Positions 26,123 to 35,033 of a DNA stretch of 64,000 nucleotides are shown here, one piece after another. The stretch lies in contig CAINNJ010000055.1 in NCBI GenBank assembly GCA_903851195.1, positions 62,001 to 126,000 on the forward strand. The letters run 5' to 3'. Numbering within the stretch: position 1 is the stretch's first letter; each line of letters begins with the position of its first letter. This DNA comes from an uncultured Acidobacteriia bacterium (GTDB lineage: Bacteria; Acidobacteriota; Terriglobia; Bryobacterales; Bryobacteraceae). The position numbers were made by a program, and so were the translations under genes. The notes below the pieces were generated by a model. That model was given only the letters and a program-made list of their open reading frames with translations. It was not told the origin of the DNA and made no database searches.

Positions 26123-27337
26123 CTACGGGATGACGGGATTCACCTTCTGCCCGCTCTTCAGCGGCTGATCCGTGGGCTGCGCCACCAGATCGTTGTCCCC
26201 CAGTCCGCTCACAATCTCCACCCGCAGGGCATCCGACGCACCCGTCTTCACGATCTGCCAGCGCACCGTATTGCTGCCCTTGTCGAGCGCGTAAACACCA
26301 ACCCCGCTCTCGCGCCGCACCGCTGCCTTCGGAATCGTCAGCGCGTTCTGCACCACCTGCGTCAGAATGAACGCATTCACATTGGTTCCCGGCACCAGAT
26401 CGTGCCCCGGATTCTCCACCGTGCACAGCACCTCGCCTACCTGCCGCGTCCCCAGCGCCAGCACTTCGGAAGGACGCCGCGCCACCGTGCCGGTCCATTC
26501 CTTGCCAGGCAGCGCGTCCCAGGTGATCCGGACCGGCTCCTCCGCCGCCACGCGACCGAGTTCCGGCTCGTCCACATAAACGCGCACCCGCACCGGCTCC
26601 AGTTTCCCGATGCTGCAGATCGCGTCGCCCGCATTCAGGTACGCCCCCGCGCGCGCCGGCAAATCATAGACCGTGCCGCTCATCGGCGCATAAATCGCAT
26701 TCTGCGCGCTGTGCACTTTCGCCAGCCGGATACTGGCCTCGGCCTCCTGCACCCGCGCCTGCGCCGCGGCCAGATCGCCCTTACCCACGAGCGCCGTCCG
26801 GCGCGTCCCTAAAGATTGAATCTGCGCCTCCAGATCCCGCACCGTCTGTCGCGCCTGATCCGCCTCGAACTTCGTGGCCGCATTCGCCTGCACCAGCCGC
26901 TCCAGCGACTCCAGATTGCGCTGCGCCGCATCCCTTTGCGCCCGTAACCGGCTCGCGCTGCCCTCGATCTCCGCAATTTCCGACCCGCGCCCGCCCGCCT
27001 GCAGCGTCGCCAGTTCCGCGCGCGCCTGCGCCGTCCGCGCCTCGGCCGACGCCAGTTCCTCGGCCACGCCCGGCTGGCTCAGTTCCGCCAGCAACTGGCC
27101 CTGCCTCACCGTCTCGCCCTGGCGCACCAGCACGCGCTTCAGCAGGGCCGACGTGTCCACGCGGACGTCGACATATTCAATCGGCTCCACTTTGCCGTTC
27201 GTCGAAAGCGTATTGGAAATCGTCTGCCGCGTGACTTTCGCGAACGGCACCTGCGGCGCGTCCGACTGCTGCCGGTACGCCCAGACAGCAGCCACGGCGG
27301 CCGCGACGATCACCAGGACCAGCAGCGCCTTCTTCAA
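26123..27337 (-). CDS. HlyD/RND-type periplasmic adaptor protein
   Basis: A membrane-fusion protein of a tripartite efflux pump: one N-terminal membrane segment (KKALLVLVIVAAAVAAVWA), a lipoyl half (VRVDTSALLKRVLVRQGETV), a long coiled-coil hairpin (ELASAEARTAQARAELATLQ and onward), the second lipoyl half (IYAPMSGTVYDLPARAGAYL) and beta-barrel domains. No ATPase, permease or TolC gene lies beside it, so its pump partner is elsewhere. The start is TTG at 27335-27337, overlapping the alcohol dehydrogenase stop in TTGA. Confidence 0.85.
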   Translation of the reverse strand: MKKALLVLVIVAAAVAAVWAYRQQSDAPQVPFAKVTRQTISNTLSTNGKVEPIEYVDVRVDTSALLKRVLVRQGETVRQGQLLAELSQPGVAEELASAEARTAQARAELATLQAGGRGSEIAEIEGSASRLRAQRDAAQRNLESLERLVQANAATKFEADQARQTVRDLEAQIQSLGTRRTALVGKGDLAAAQARVQEAEASIRLAKVHSAQNAIYAPMSGTVYDLPARAGAYLNAGDAICSIGKLEPVRVRVYVDEPELGRVAAEEPVRITWDALPGKEWTGTVARRPSEVLALGTRQVGEVLCTVENPGHDLVPGTNVNAFILTQVVQNALTIPKAAVRRESGVGVYALDKGSNTVRWQIVKTGASDALRVEIVSGLGDNDLVAQPTDQPLKSGQKVNPVIP

Positions 27338-28473
27338 TTGCCGTTCACCGGAGCGGCGTCCATCGCGGCGCCAGGCAAAATCACCGTCTTGCCGCCCGCC
27401 AGACTGCGCGCCATCTGCAGTGCTTCATCCGCCTGCGCCAGCGGGAACCGGTGCGTGATGCCCGCCGCGAAACGTTCGCGCAATTCGCCGTCCCGCTCCA
27501 GCAGCCGGATGGCACGATCCACATGCCGCGGTTCGAAGCCCCAACTCCCCACCACGCGCAACTGCTTCCGGGTAATGGTGTGCGGGTTGAAGGAAATATT
27601 CCCCGCATCCGCATACTGGCCCAGCACCACGAACTGCCCGCCATCCCGGCACAACAGAATCCCTTCGTTCACCGCTGCCGGATACCCCACGCACTCGATC
27701 ACCTGGTCGGCCCCGTATGGCCCCAGCGCCTCATGGACGGCCTTCCGCCGCGCCTCGACATCCGGCACTTCCGCGATATCGATGCACGCTTCCGCCCCGA
27801 AGCCCCGCGCCAGTTCCAGCCGGTGCGGCGGTCCGCCGATCGCCACGATCTTCCCTGCGCCTGCCGCGCGCGCCACCGCGATCGCGGCCAGACCCACCGG
27901 CCCGGTCCCCTGCACCACCACCGAATCCCCCCACTCGAGCGGCGCTCGTTCGGACGCGTGAATCGCCGTCGTGAGCGCGCAGCCCGCGCCGATCAGCGCC
28001 TCGCTCGGCACGCTGTCCGGAATGCGGAAAATGGCCGACCCCGCCCGCAGCAGGATCTTCTCCGCATACCCCCCGCGCAGATGCGGGGCATCGGACGCGC
28101 AGTAGGAAATCCCGTACGCCTTCCGCGTCAGACAGCGCGTCGGCTGCCGCTTCACCCGGCAGTAAAAACATTCGCCGCAAGAGATCGAACTGGCCCACGT
28201 CACGCGGTCGCCCACCCGCAGTTCCTCGCCGCGCCAGTCGCGCGTCAGCCCGTTTCCCAGCCGCTCGATCCGCCCCGCCGATTCATGCCCCATGATGTTC
28301 GGCAGCGGGATCGCCAACTGGCCGAGCCACAAATGCACATCGGTACCGCAGATGCCGGAGATCTCCACGGCAATCAGCGCTTCGCCCGCCCCCGGCTCAC
28401 CCGGATCCGGATACTCCCGGATCTCCAAAGGCTTCTCAAACGCTTCCAGTACCGCCGCTCTCACCTGATTCAA
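27334..28473 (-). CDS. Zinc-dependent medium-chain alcohol/polyol dehydrogenase
   Basis: The MDR fold has a catalytic zinc site (SGICGTDVHLW, MGHESAGRI) and a structural zinc loop with four cysteines (CGECFYCRVKRQPTRC). The cofactor site is VVVQGTGPVGLAAIAVARAAGA. It resembles threonine/sorbitol dehydrogenase-like oxidoreductases. I choose TTG 28473 (then NQVRAAVLEAF), because it overlaps the upstream stop in TTGA with GGGAG 8 nt before. GTG 28464 is an alternative. It lies in an operon with the hypothetical protein, HlyD and VOC genes. Confidence 0.84.
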   Translation of the reverse strand: MNQVRAAVLEAFEKPLEIREYPDPGEPGAGEALIAVEISGICGTDVHLWLGQLAIPLPNIMGHESAGRIERLGNGLTRDWRGEELRVGDRVTWASSISCGECFYCRVKRQPTRCLTRKAYGISYCASDAPHLRGGYAEKILLRAGSAIFRIPDSVPSEALIGAGCALTTAIHASERAPLEWGDSVVVQGTGPVGLAAIAVARAAGAGKIVAIGGPPHRLELARGFGAEACIDIAEVPDVEARRKAVHEALGPYGADQVIECVGYPAAVNEGILLCRDGGQFVVLGQYADAGNISFNPHTITRKQLRVVGSWGFEPRHVDRAIRLLERDGELRERFAAGITHRFPLAQADEALQMARSLAGGKTVILPGAAMDAAPVNGN

Positions 28474-29024
28474 CTCGTCTTCTCCCGTGCCCCGTCGCGC
28501 GCACAATAATCGAACAACAACTGCCATTCCAGTAACTGCACCCGCATCGCCGCCGCTTCTTCTTCCGATCCCGGCCGCACGCGCGCGGATTCACAGAACT
28601 CGATAAACCCGAACGGATCCCACTCCGAACCCGCGTCGTACCCATACTGCAGAGCGCCCTGACGCAGCGCCGGGAAAATCGGATGCTTGCCCACCTGCCG
28701 GAACCAGTACGAGGCGTTTGCCGCGTCCGGCTCCTGCCGGTGCATAATCCCGTGCCAGAAACTGCCTTCCGGCGTATTCAGATCCTGCGCGATTTTGTGC
28801 GCCTCGTCGAGCGCGGAGATGTAGAGATACAGCCCCGCCATTGCGCCTTCCGGCGATCGCCCTTCCGGAAACAACCGGCGCGCCGTGCGCTTATTCAATT
28901 CCTCGCGGGCCGCCGGCGACACGCACTCCCACGGCGCCAGTGCCATGGTTCGCAACCCGTCGCCGTTTAACGCAAGGATGCCCGCGACATCCCCGCCATA
29001 ATCCGCAGCGCGAAATTTCACCAC
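28470..29024 (-). CDS. Conserved hypothetical protein
   Basis: I do not recognise this family. It is soluble, without signal peptide or membrane segment, rich in Trp/Tyr/His in the segment FWHGIMHRQEPDAANASYWF followed by GKHPIFPAL, which looks like a conserved core. It is coupled by TTGA to the alcohol dehydrogenase, suggesting a shared pathway. Starts are ambiguous: GTG at 29024 (VVKFRAADYG) leaves room for the divergent promoters, while an upstream start at 29078 would sit only 8 bp from the patatin gene. Confidence 0.7.
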   Translation of the reverse strand: MVKFRAADYGGDVAGILALNGDGLRTMALAPWECVSPAAREELNKRTARRLFPEGRSPEGAMAGLYLYISALDEAHKIAQDLNTPEGSFWHGIMHRQEPDAANASYWFRQVGKHPIFPALRQGALQYGYDAGSEWDPFGFIEFCESARVRPGSEEEAAAMRVQLLEWQLLFDYCARDGAREKTS

Positions 29025-29086
29025 TTTTAAGATAACCAACCGGGGCCGTTCCCACATCATCAAAGAAACGATAATCAAAGGATTGA

Positions 29087-29875
29087 ATGGCTGACGCCCG
29101 AACCGCTCTTGTGCTTTCCGCCGGAGGCCTCTACTGTGCCTATCAGGCCGGCGCCTACCGGGCCGTCGCGGAACACGCCCCGCCGGACATCGTTACGGGC
29201 GCCTCCGCGGGAGCCCTCAACGGTTGGCCCATCGCCGGAGGCTGCTCCCCGGAACAGCTCATCGAGCGCTGGCTCGACCCCGCCACCAGCGACCTGCTCC
29301 GCCTGCTCCCGAGACCTGGCCCCGCAAATGGCTACTTCGATGTCTCCCTGCTGCGCGAGCAAACCGAACGAATCGTTACCGAGTTCCAGCCACGCATCCC
29401 CTTCGGTCTGACCCTGGTGGAGATTCCCCGCTTTCGCACCGTATTCTTCCGCCACCCGCACATCACTGCCCGCCATCTCGAAGCCACCTGCGCTATCCCG
29501 CTCTTCATGCCATCGGTCCGCATCGACGGCGTCCGCTACATCGATGGCGGTGTGATCGACAAACTGCCGCTCCAGGGCGCGGTCGAAATGGGCGCGACGA
29601 CGATCATCGCCGTCGACGCGCTGCCTTCATCCGACCTCTGGTGGCTCCGTCTCGGCACGGCCTTCGCGCGCCGGCTCAGGCGGAAACGAGAGTTGCCCCC
29701 GGACGTCCGGCTCATCACCATCTCTCCCTCCGAACCGCTCGGCGACACCAATTCCGCCGTCTTTTGGAAGCGGGACAACATCGAGCGCTGGATCGACCTC
29801 GGCTATCGCGATGCCGCCCGCGTCCTGCGTCAGGTTCAGGAGCGCCCCGGCGTCTCCGTTCCGGCCGCCGGCTGA
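29087..29875 (+). CDS. Patatin-like phospholipase
   Basis: A 262-residue patatin-domain lipid acyl hydrolase. It has the oxyanion glycines in LVLSAGGLYCAYQAGAY, the nucleophile elbow GASAGALNG (Ser in GXSXG), and the catalytic aspartate in YIDGGVIDKLPLQGAVEMG (DGG). These form the Ser-Asp dyad of bacterial patatins. There is no signal peptide. Its 3' end overlaps the convergent GGDEF gene by 40 nt. AAAGGA precedes the ATG. Confidence 0.9.
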   Translation: MADARTALVLSAGGLYCAYQAGAYRAVAEHAPPDIVTGASAGALNGWPIAGGCSPEQLIERWLDPATSDLLRLLPRPGPANGYFDVSLLREQTERIVTEFQPRIPFGLTLVEIPRFRTVFFRHPHITARHLEATCAIPLFMPSVRIDGVRYIDGGVIDKLPLQGAVEMGATTIIAVDALPSSDLWWLRLGTAFARRLRRKRELPPDVRLITISPSEPLGDTNSAVFWKRDNIERWIDLGYRDAARVLRQVQERPGVSVPAAG

Positions 29876-31911
29876 GCCAGTTCCAGCACTTCACCGTCGG
29901 CCTCCGTACCATCCCGCGGCGCGACCGTCGTCCGGTTCCGTCCCTGCAACTTCGACTGATAAAGCGCCCCATCCGCCAAGGCGACAAGCTTCGCCTGCGC
30001 CATCCCGGGCGTCGGGACGATCGAGGCAGCGCCGATACTTACGGAAAGGCGCTGGTTCGGTCCCGGGTGAGCGATGCCGAGATCGAAAATCATGTTCCGC
30101 ATCCGCTCCGCCGCCGCCAGAGCTCCGGCTTCATTCACGCCCGGAAGAATGACCGCGAACTCCTCGCCCCCGTAGCGCGCCACCAGATCGCTCTTTCGCA
30201 ACCCCGCGGAGGACAGCGTTTTCGCCACCTGGATCAGGCACTCGTCGCCCCGCAGATGCCCTTCCTGATCGTTCAGTAATTTGAAGTGGTCGATGTCCAG
30301 AATCAGCAGGGCGACCGGATCCTGCGTCCGCAGCGATCTCCGGAACTCCATCTGCAGCGTCTCGTCGAACTGCCGCCGGTTCGCGATCCCTGTCAGCCCG
30401 TCCCGAAACGAAAGATCGTGCAGTGTTGCGTTCTGTTCCCGGATCAGTGCCGTCTGTTCCGCCAGCCGGCGCCGCAGCACCACGGCCCACACCAAAACCA
30501 GGAGCGTGACTGCCAGCACCCCCGCCATCACGGGCAGCAGGTGCGCCGGTGTCCACCAGGACGGCTTCCGAACCACCACCACGTCGGCAGGCCCCCGCAA
30601 CAGAATCCGAAACGAGTCCGGCGTCCAAAGGCCATCCCGGAGGGTCTGCGGAGGAGAAATCTGAATCGCGCAAATCCCCGTGACCTGTAAAGTACTGCCT
30701 TCCTCCCAACCGATTGCCGCGGCTCTTCGGGTACTGTCGCCAGGCGGTGTGTAGCCCAGAACCACGGGAAAAAGGTACTTTCCGGCCTCCAGCACCATCG
30801 TGGGATCCTTCGCCGCCCGGTCGATGCCGATCACCTTGCCCTCGATCCGGATCAGCCGCGCATCGTGGTTGCCTTTCATCACTCGCTCGGCCGTGAGCAG
30901 AGGCGGACTCACCGGAGCGCCCGCGCCGGCCCGCCGGAACGAGGCATTGTTCAGTGTGGGCGAAAAGCCGCCGATCGCCGAAAACCCGGCGACATCCACC
31001 AGATCTCCCTCCGCCACTGCCGTGGTCTGTGTCGTCTGCACGCAGAGTCCCCGGTTCGCATCGTCGATACAGAGCGACCGCCCCGGCCACTGCAGCGTGA
31101 CCCGTCCCAGGACGTGAACCCGGTGACGAAAGGCCACATTGGGATCGTAATTCAGCAGTCGAATCACCGGGAGCACCGGCAGAGCGAACGGATCCGCCAC
31201 CGCCGGTTCCTCGATCTTTACCTCCGCCATATTCGGGAACAGCAGCCGGGCCCCGATCATCTGCCGGTTGCCGTTGTAAACCGGCGCGGCATTGGCGTGC
31301 ATCCGGATCTTCGCGTCCACCAGCCGCGCATAGTCGACGCCTGGTTCCGTCATAGTGGTGGCGGAAATGGAGCCGTCGCCCATCGCCAGTTCCAGAATCG
31401 TATTCTTCCCGAACTCGCGGACATCGCGCACCACGCCCCGGACTTCCACCCAGTGCCCGTCGTATTCGCCGGTCAGCAACTCGGTGAGGCTGACCGGGAG
31501 CGCCGATGCCGGTATCCGCGACTGCCCGATTACCCGGACGGTAGCCCGTTCCACCAGCGGCGCGAAATCGCCCGTTCCCGTAACACCCGAGACCTCGACC
31601 AGCGAACCCGGAAAAACGGATCCCTCCGGGGGCGCCGACGGAGCGACAAAAATATCGCCGGAGTCGTCGTGGACGAAAATTGCCACATGCCTCGTATCGA
31701 TAAAAGGATCGTAGTAGGTGACGATTCCCCGCAGCAGAACCGGCAAGGCCCGGCCCGCCACTTCGATCGTTAGCCCGTGCACGTCTCCGGCCCGGGTAAG
31801 GGGAACCGGAGGGTTAGAGTTCGACGCGATCTTAGCGCCCTGGCAGGCGGCGGCCAGCAGGCAAGCGGCGGCCGGGAGAATTGCCGTGCGGCAGTTCATG
31901 AATTTCGGCAT
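29836..31911 (-). CDS. Membrane diguanylate cyclase with periplasmic OB-like sensor repeats
   Basis: The C-terminal GGDEF domain has RDGLTGIANRRQFDE and the active-site GGEEF (VARYGGEEFAVILPG). An RKSD inhibitory I-site lies exactly five residues upstream, so it should make cyclic di-GMP with product inhibition. One membrane span (LLPVMAGVLAVTLLVLVWAV) and a short coiled coil precede it. The periplasmic part holds repeated strand-rich modules (VLLRGIVTYYDP, HWVEVRGVVRDV, HRVHVLGRVTLQWPG) like those in front of histidine kinases and GGDEF proteins in Acidobacteria. I start at ATG 31911, giving a signal sequence. ATG 31899 is also possible. Confidence 0.87.
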   Translation of the reverse strand: MPKFMNCRTAILPAAACLLAAACQGAKIASNSNPPVPLTRAGDVHGLTIEVAGRALPVLLRGIVTYYDPFIDTRHVAIFVHDDSGDIFVAPSAPPEGSVFPGSLVEVSGVTGTGDFAPLVERATVRVIGQSRIPASALPVSLTELLTGEYDGHWVEVRGVVRDVREFGKNTILELAMGDGSISATTMTEPGVDYARLVDAKIRMHANAAPVYNGNRQMIGARLLFPNMAEVKIEEPAVADPFALPVLPVIRLLNYDPNVAFRHRVHVLGRVTLQWPGRSLCIDDANRGLCVQTTQTTAVAEGDLVDVAGFSAIGGFSPTLNNASFRRAGAGAPVSPPLLTAERVMKGNHDARLIRIEGKVIGIDRAAKDPTMVLEAGKYLFPVVLGYTPPGDSTRRAAAIGWEEGSTLQVTGICAIQISPPQTLRDGLWTPDSFRILLRGPADVVVVRKPSWWTPAHLLPVMAGVLAVTLLVLVWAVVLRRRLAEQTALIREQNATLHDLSFRDGLTGIANRRQFDETLQMEFRRSLRTQDPVALLILDIDHFKLLNDQEGHLRGDECLIQVAKTLSSAGLRKSDLVARYGGEEFAVILPGVNEAGALAAAERMRNMIFDLGIAHPGPNQRLSVSIGAASIVPTPGMAQAKLVALADGALYQSKLQGRNRTTVAPRDGTEADGEVLELAQPAAGTETPGRS

Positions 31912-32076
31912 CGGGTCGTCGGCATGGCGGACGCTGCACTCCCCCCGTTTAGGGTATCGGCAGTTCTTCCCGCGGGCTTTAGGCCCCGGGATCATGCGAC
32001 GGGAAAGAAATTTTCCGCGTGTCTCTGCCTGTTGGACATTGTAAATCGTTTGTGATGTGGAGTACTAAGAGTTTCT
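31912..32076 (-). promoter_or_regulatory. Leader of the diguanylate cyclase gene with a GC hairpin
   Basis: The 165-bp region upstream of the GGDEF gene has a -10-like TACAAT (complement of 32038-32043) without a good -35, implying a leader of about 120 nt. In the transcript, CCCG-GGGC-CTAAA-GCCC-G-CGGG (31969-31990) forms a compact hairpin. It does not match the cyclic di-GMP riboswitch consensus. I see nothing else in it. Confidence 0.3.
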
Positions 32077-32676
32077 CTACTGCGGCACTTCAAAATAGTA
32101 GAGCTCCGCGCCCGAAACCGCATTCACCAGCCCGGAGACATACAACGTCGACGCGTGACTGCTCGTCGAGGTCTGGAAATACACGAACCCGCTGGCCGAC
32201 TGCCCCGGCGGGATCATTTTGGCACTGAACGCTCGCCCCTCGATCTCCCACTCCGCCATCGAATTCTTCCCGGTCTTGCCCACCACCGGAATCTTCGGCA
32301 TCTTCGGACCTGTCGTCGGCGCTTTCACACCCTTCAAAAAGCGCAGTTCCGCCGCCGGGGTCGACTCGATCCGCGTCCGGTCCGGCAGCACATACACGAA
32401 ACGGATACGATCCACCCGCACCGCAGCCGGCCCGTCGTTCTGAATCACCACCAGCATGGGCAAAATCCCCTCCCGCCAGGGATTCACCTTGCCGAAAGCA
32501 TCCCGCGCCTGCTCGTCCGTCAGGAACGGCTCGGCCGCAATCGTCACGTTTTCGCTGGTCTGCCGATGCGGATATTCCGACACGGGCCTGGCCTGAAACG
32601 TCGTCTTCTCACTCGCGGCCCAAACGCTGCCGGAGGCCAAAGCTATACTTGCACCAAGGAACTGTCGCCGGTCCAC
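32077..32676 (-). CDS. Hypothetical exported protein
   Basis: The N-terminus, read from GTG 32676 (then DRRQFLGASIALASGSVWAA), is a Tat- or Sec-like signal. The mature part looks beta-rich and carries LPMLVVIQNDGPAAVRVDRI and PPGQSASGFVYFQT, reminiscent of immunoglobulin-like secreted domains. I do not recognise a family. A longer frame to 32730 would overlap the divergent waaA-lpxK gene, so the internal GTG is preferred. Confidence 0.68.
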   Translation of the reverse strand: MDRRQFLGASIALASGSVWAASEKTTFQARPVSEYPHRQTSENVTIAAEPFLTDEQARDAFGKVNPWREGILPMLVVIQNDGPAAVRVDRIRFVYVLPDRTRIESTPAAELRFLKGVKAPTTGPKMPKIPVVGKTGKNSMAEWEIEGRAFSAKMIPPGQSASGFVYFQTSTSSHASTLYVSGLVNAVSGAELYYFEVPQ

Positions 32677-32719
32677 GATTGGCGAAAACTTTCCCGTTAA
32701 ACGACGCCCATCCACAACA

Positions 32720-35032
32720 GTGAAGCGCAAAGCGATCTTCCTCCTCTACCGCGTCCTGCAGGTCTTGTTCTCACCCGCCATTCTGATCTGGCTTCTGCTC
32801 CGCGGCGTTCGTAACCGCCGGTATTTCTCCACCCTGCGCCAGCGTTTCGGGGAACTTCCCGCCCTGTGGCAAAAGACCGCTCCCGGAGCCATCTGGTTGC
32901 ATGCCGTTTCAGTCGGCGAAATTCTGGCCGCCCTGCCGCTCATTGAGGAACTGCTCCGCCAGGCTCCCGCCGCGCCCGTCTTCGTCAGCACCACCACACT
33001 CGCGGGCCGCGCCGCCGCCGCCCAACGCCTTGAAGGTATCGTGGACGGCATTTTCTACGCCCCGTTCGACTTCGTCTGGGTCATCCGCCGGATCCTGCGC
33101 TTCCTTCGGCCTTCCCTCGTCATTGTAGTCGAAACCGAAATCTGGCCGAATCTCTTCCGCGAAACCCGCCGCCTCGGCTGCGGACTCCTGATTGTCAACG
33201 GCCGCATCTCCGATCGCGCCCTGCCGCGCTACCGCAGATTCGCCCCTTTGTTCCGCTCCGTCCTTTCTCTTTGCGACCGGATCCTGGTGCAGTCGGACGA
33301 AATGCGGCAGCGCTACATCGAAGCCGGAGCGCCCGCGGAAATCGTGCAGGTCGCCGGCAATCTGAAGTACGACTTCGAACCCGGCGCCGTGGCTCCGGAC
33401 TCACCCGTGCTCGCCTTCCTGGCCGCATCCGCCGCCCCGGTCTGGATCGCCGCCAGCACTTCGGCCGACGACGTTCTGGAAGAGGAAGATCCCGTCCTCG
33501 CCGCCCACTCGCAACTTCCCGGCTGGCGGCTTATCCTCGCGCCACGCAAGCCGGAGCGTTTCGCCGCCGCCGCCCGCAAGCTGGAAAAGTCCGGCCTCGA
33601 CTGGACGCGCCGCACGGCGCTTCACAACACCGCCGCCAGCGTTCTTCTGCTCGACTCCATCGGGGAACTCAGTGGCCTTTTCACGCACGCCGACGTGGTT
33701 TTCATGGGCGGAACCCTGGCCGAAAAAGGTGGCCACAATGTCCTCGAACCCGCCCTGTTCGGAAAACCGGTCATCGCGGGACCGCATCTGGAAAACTTCC
33801 GCGACATCGAGCGGCATTTCGAAAAACACGATGCCCTCCTGCGGATCGCCACCGGCAGCGAACTCGCCGCTGCTGTCTCCCGTGCCGCGGCCGATCCCGC
33901 TCTCGGCCAGCGCGCACTTGCCGCCGCGCAACTGCAGCGCGGCGCTTCCCGGCGCATCGCCGACGCCGCCCTGACACTCTGGCGCACACGCTACCCGGTC
34001 ACCCGTCCGGCCCAGCCCGGCTACCTGTTTCTCTGGTCTTTCGCCCAACTCTGGCGTGCCGGCAGTGCCTGGGACCGCCGCCGCAAGCGCGCCCGCGTCC
34101 GGCGTCTGCCCGTCCCGGCGATCAGCGTCGGCAACATCACAGCTGGCGGCACCGGCAAGACTCCCGTCACGCTGGAACTTCTCCGCGACTTCCACCACCT
34201 CCGCCCCGCTCTGCTCACCCGCGGCCACGGACGCAGCACCGGTGAAATCGTGCTGCTGCCCAAAGGCACCGAAAATTTCCCGGTCGGCCTCACCGGCGAC
34301 GAAGCCCAACTCTGCATCCGCGGCGCGGGCGTGCCCATCGCCATCGGCGGCAACCGGTTTGAGGCCGCCACCCGGCTGCTCACGAAAACGCCCGTGAATC
34401 TCTTCGTGCTGGACGACGGCTTCCAGCACCAGCAACTGGCCCGCGATTTCAACCTGGTGCTGATCGATTCGCTGAATCCCTTCGGCGGCGGTCACCTCAT
34501 TCCGCTGGGTCTTTTGCGCGAACCCTTGTCCGGCCTTTCCCGCGCCGACGCCTTCCTGATTACCCGCGAGAACGAGGCCGTCGCCCTCGAAGCCATCGAA
34601 TCCGTCCTGAACCGTCACAACCCGTCGGCGCCCGTCTTCCGCTCACGCGTGGTCCCTCGCCGCTGGACCAACGCCCTCAACGAATCGTTCGCGCCCGCGT
34701 CCCTCTCCAATCTGCGCGCCATCGCCTTCTGCGGTCTTGGGAATCACCAGTCGTTCTGGAAGTCGCTCGCTCAGTTAGGCGTGAATCTCGTCGAGCGGTA
34801 CGAGTACGGCGATCACCACCGCTACAAACCTTCCGAAATCCGCCGCCTCTCGCAACGCGCGCGCGACCTGGGCGTGGATGCCCTGCTGACCACCGCCAAA
34901 GACGCCGTGAATCTCTGCGAGGGCTATGAAACGATGATCAAACCCCTGCGCCTGTACTGGCTGGAAATCGGTATCGATATCGACAAGAGGGAGGAGTTCC
35001 TGGATCGGATCTCCTCCCGCATCTTCGCGTAA
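32720..35032 (+). CDS. waaA-lpxK: Fused Kdo transferase (WaaA) and lipid A 4'-kinase (LpxK)
   Basis: A 770-residue fusion of two consecutive lipid A maturation enzymes. Residues 1 to about 425 are WaaA/KdtA, adding Kdo to lipid IVA: an N-terminal membrane helix, HAVSVGEILAALPLIEEL with the catalytic-base glutamate E67, VVETEIWPNLFRE, and GGTLAEKGGHNVLEPA (330-345). From about 455 on it is LpxK, phosphorylating the 4' position of the disaccharide, with the P-loop SVGNITAGGTGKTP (469-482) and FVLDDGFQHQQLARD. In most bacteria these are separate genes, with LpxK acting first. The start is GTG 32720. The stop lies 1 nt from the convergent hydrolase gene. Confidence 0.9.
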   Translation: MKRKAIFLLYRVLQVLFSPAILIWLLLRGVRNRRYFSTLRQRFGELPALWQKTAPGAIWLHAVSVGEILAALPLIEELLRQAPAAPVFVSTTTLAGRAAAAQRLEGIVDGIFYAPFDFVWVIRRILRFLRPSLVIVVETEIWPNLFRETRRLGCGLLIVNGRISDRALPRYRRFAPLFRSVLSLCDRILVQSDEMRQRYIEAGAPAEIVQVAGNLKYDFEPGAVAPDSPVLAFLAASAAPVWIAASTSADDVLEEEDPVLAAHSQLPGWRLILAPRKPERFAAAARKLEKSGLDWTRRTALHNTAASVLLLDSIGELSGLFTHADVVFMGGTLAEKGGHNVLEPALFGKPVIAGPHLENFRDIERHFEKHDALLRIATGSELAAAVSRAAADPALGQRALAAAQLQRGASRRIADAALTLWRTRYPVTRPAQPGYLFLWSFAQLWRAGSAWDRRRKRARVRRLPVPAISVGNITAGGTGKTPVTLELLRDFHHLRPALLTRGHGRSTGEIVLLPKGTENFPVGLTGDEAQLCIRGAGVPIAIGGNRFEAATRLLTKTPVNLFVLDDGFQHQQLARDFNLVLIDSLNPFGGGHLIPLGLLREPLSGLSRADAFLITRENEAVALEAIESVLNRHNPSAPVFRSRVVPRRWTNALNESFAPASLSNLRAIAFCGLGNHQSFWKSLAQLGVNLVERYEYGDHHRYKPSEIRRLSQRARDLGVDALLTTAKDAVNLCEGYETMIKPLRLYWLEIGIDIDKREEFLDRISSRIFA

Positions 35033-35033
35033 C

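Noticed and set aside
29836-31911. GGDEF protein as a Cas10-like cyclase for the csm genes
   Set aside because: It is a standard membrane diguanylate cyclase with GGEEF and an I-site, 24 kb away, with no RAMP or CARF features.
31912-32076. Possible cyclic di-GMP riboswitch before the GGDEF gene
   Set aside because: The conserved GEMM receptor and core sequences are absent. Only one GC hairpin is visible.
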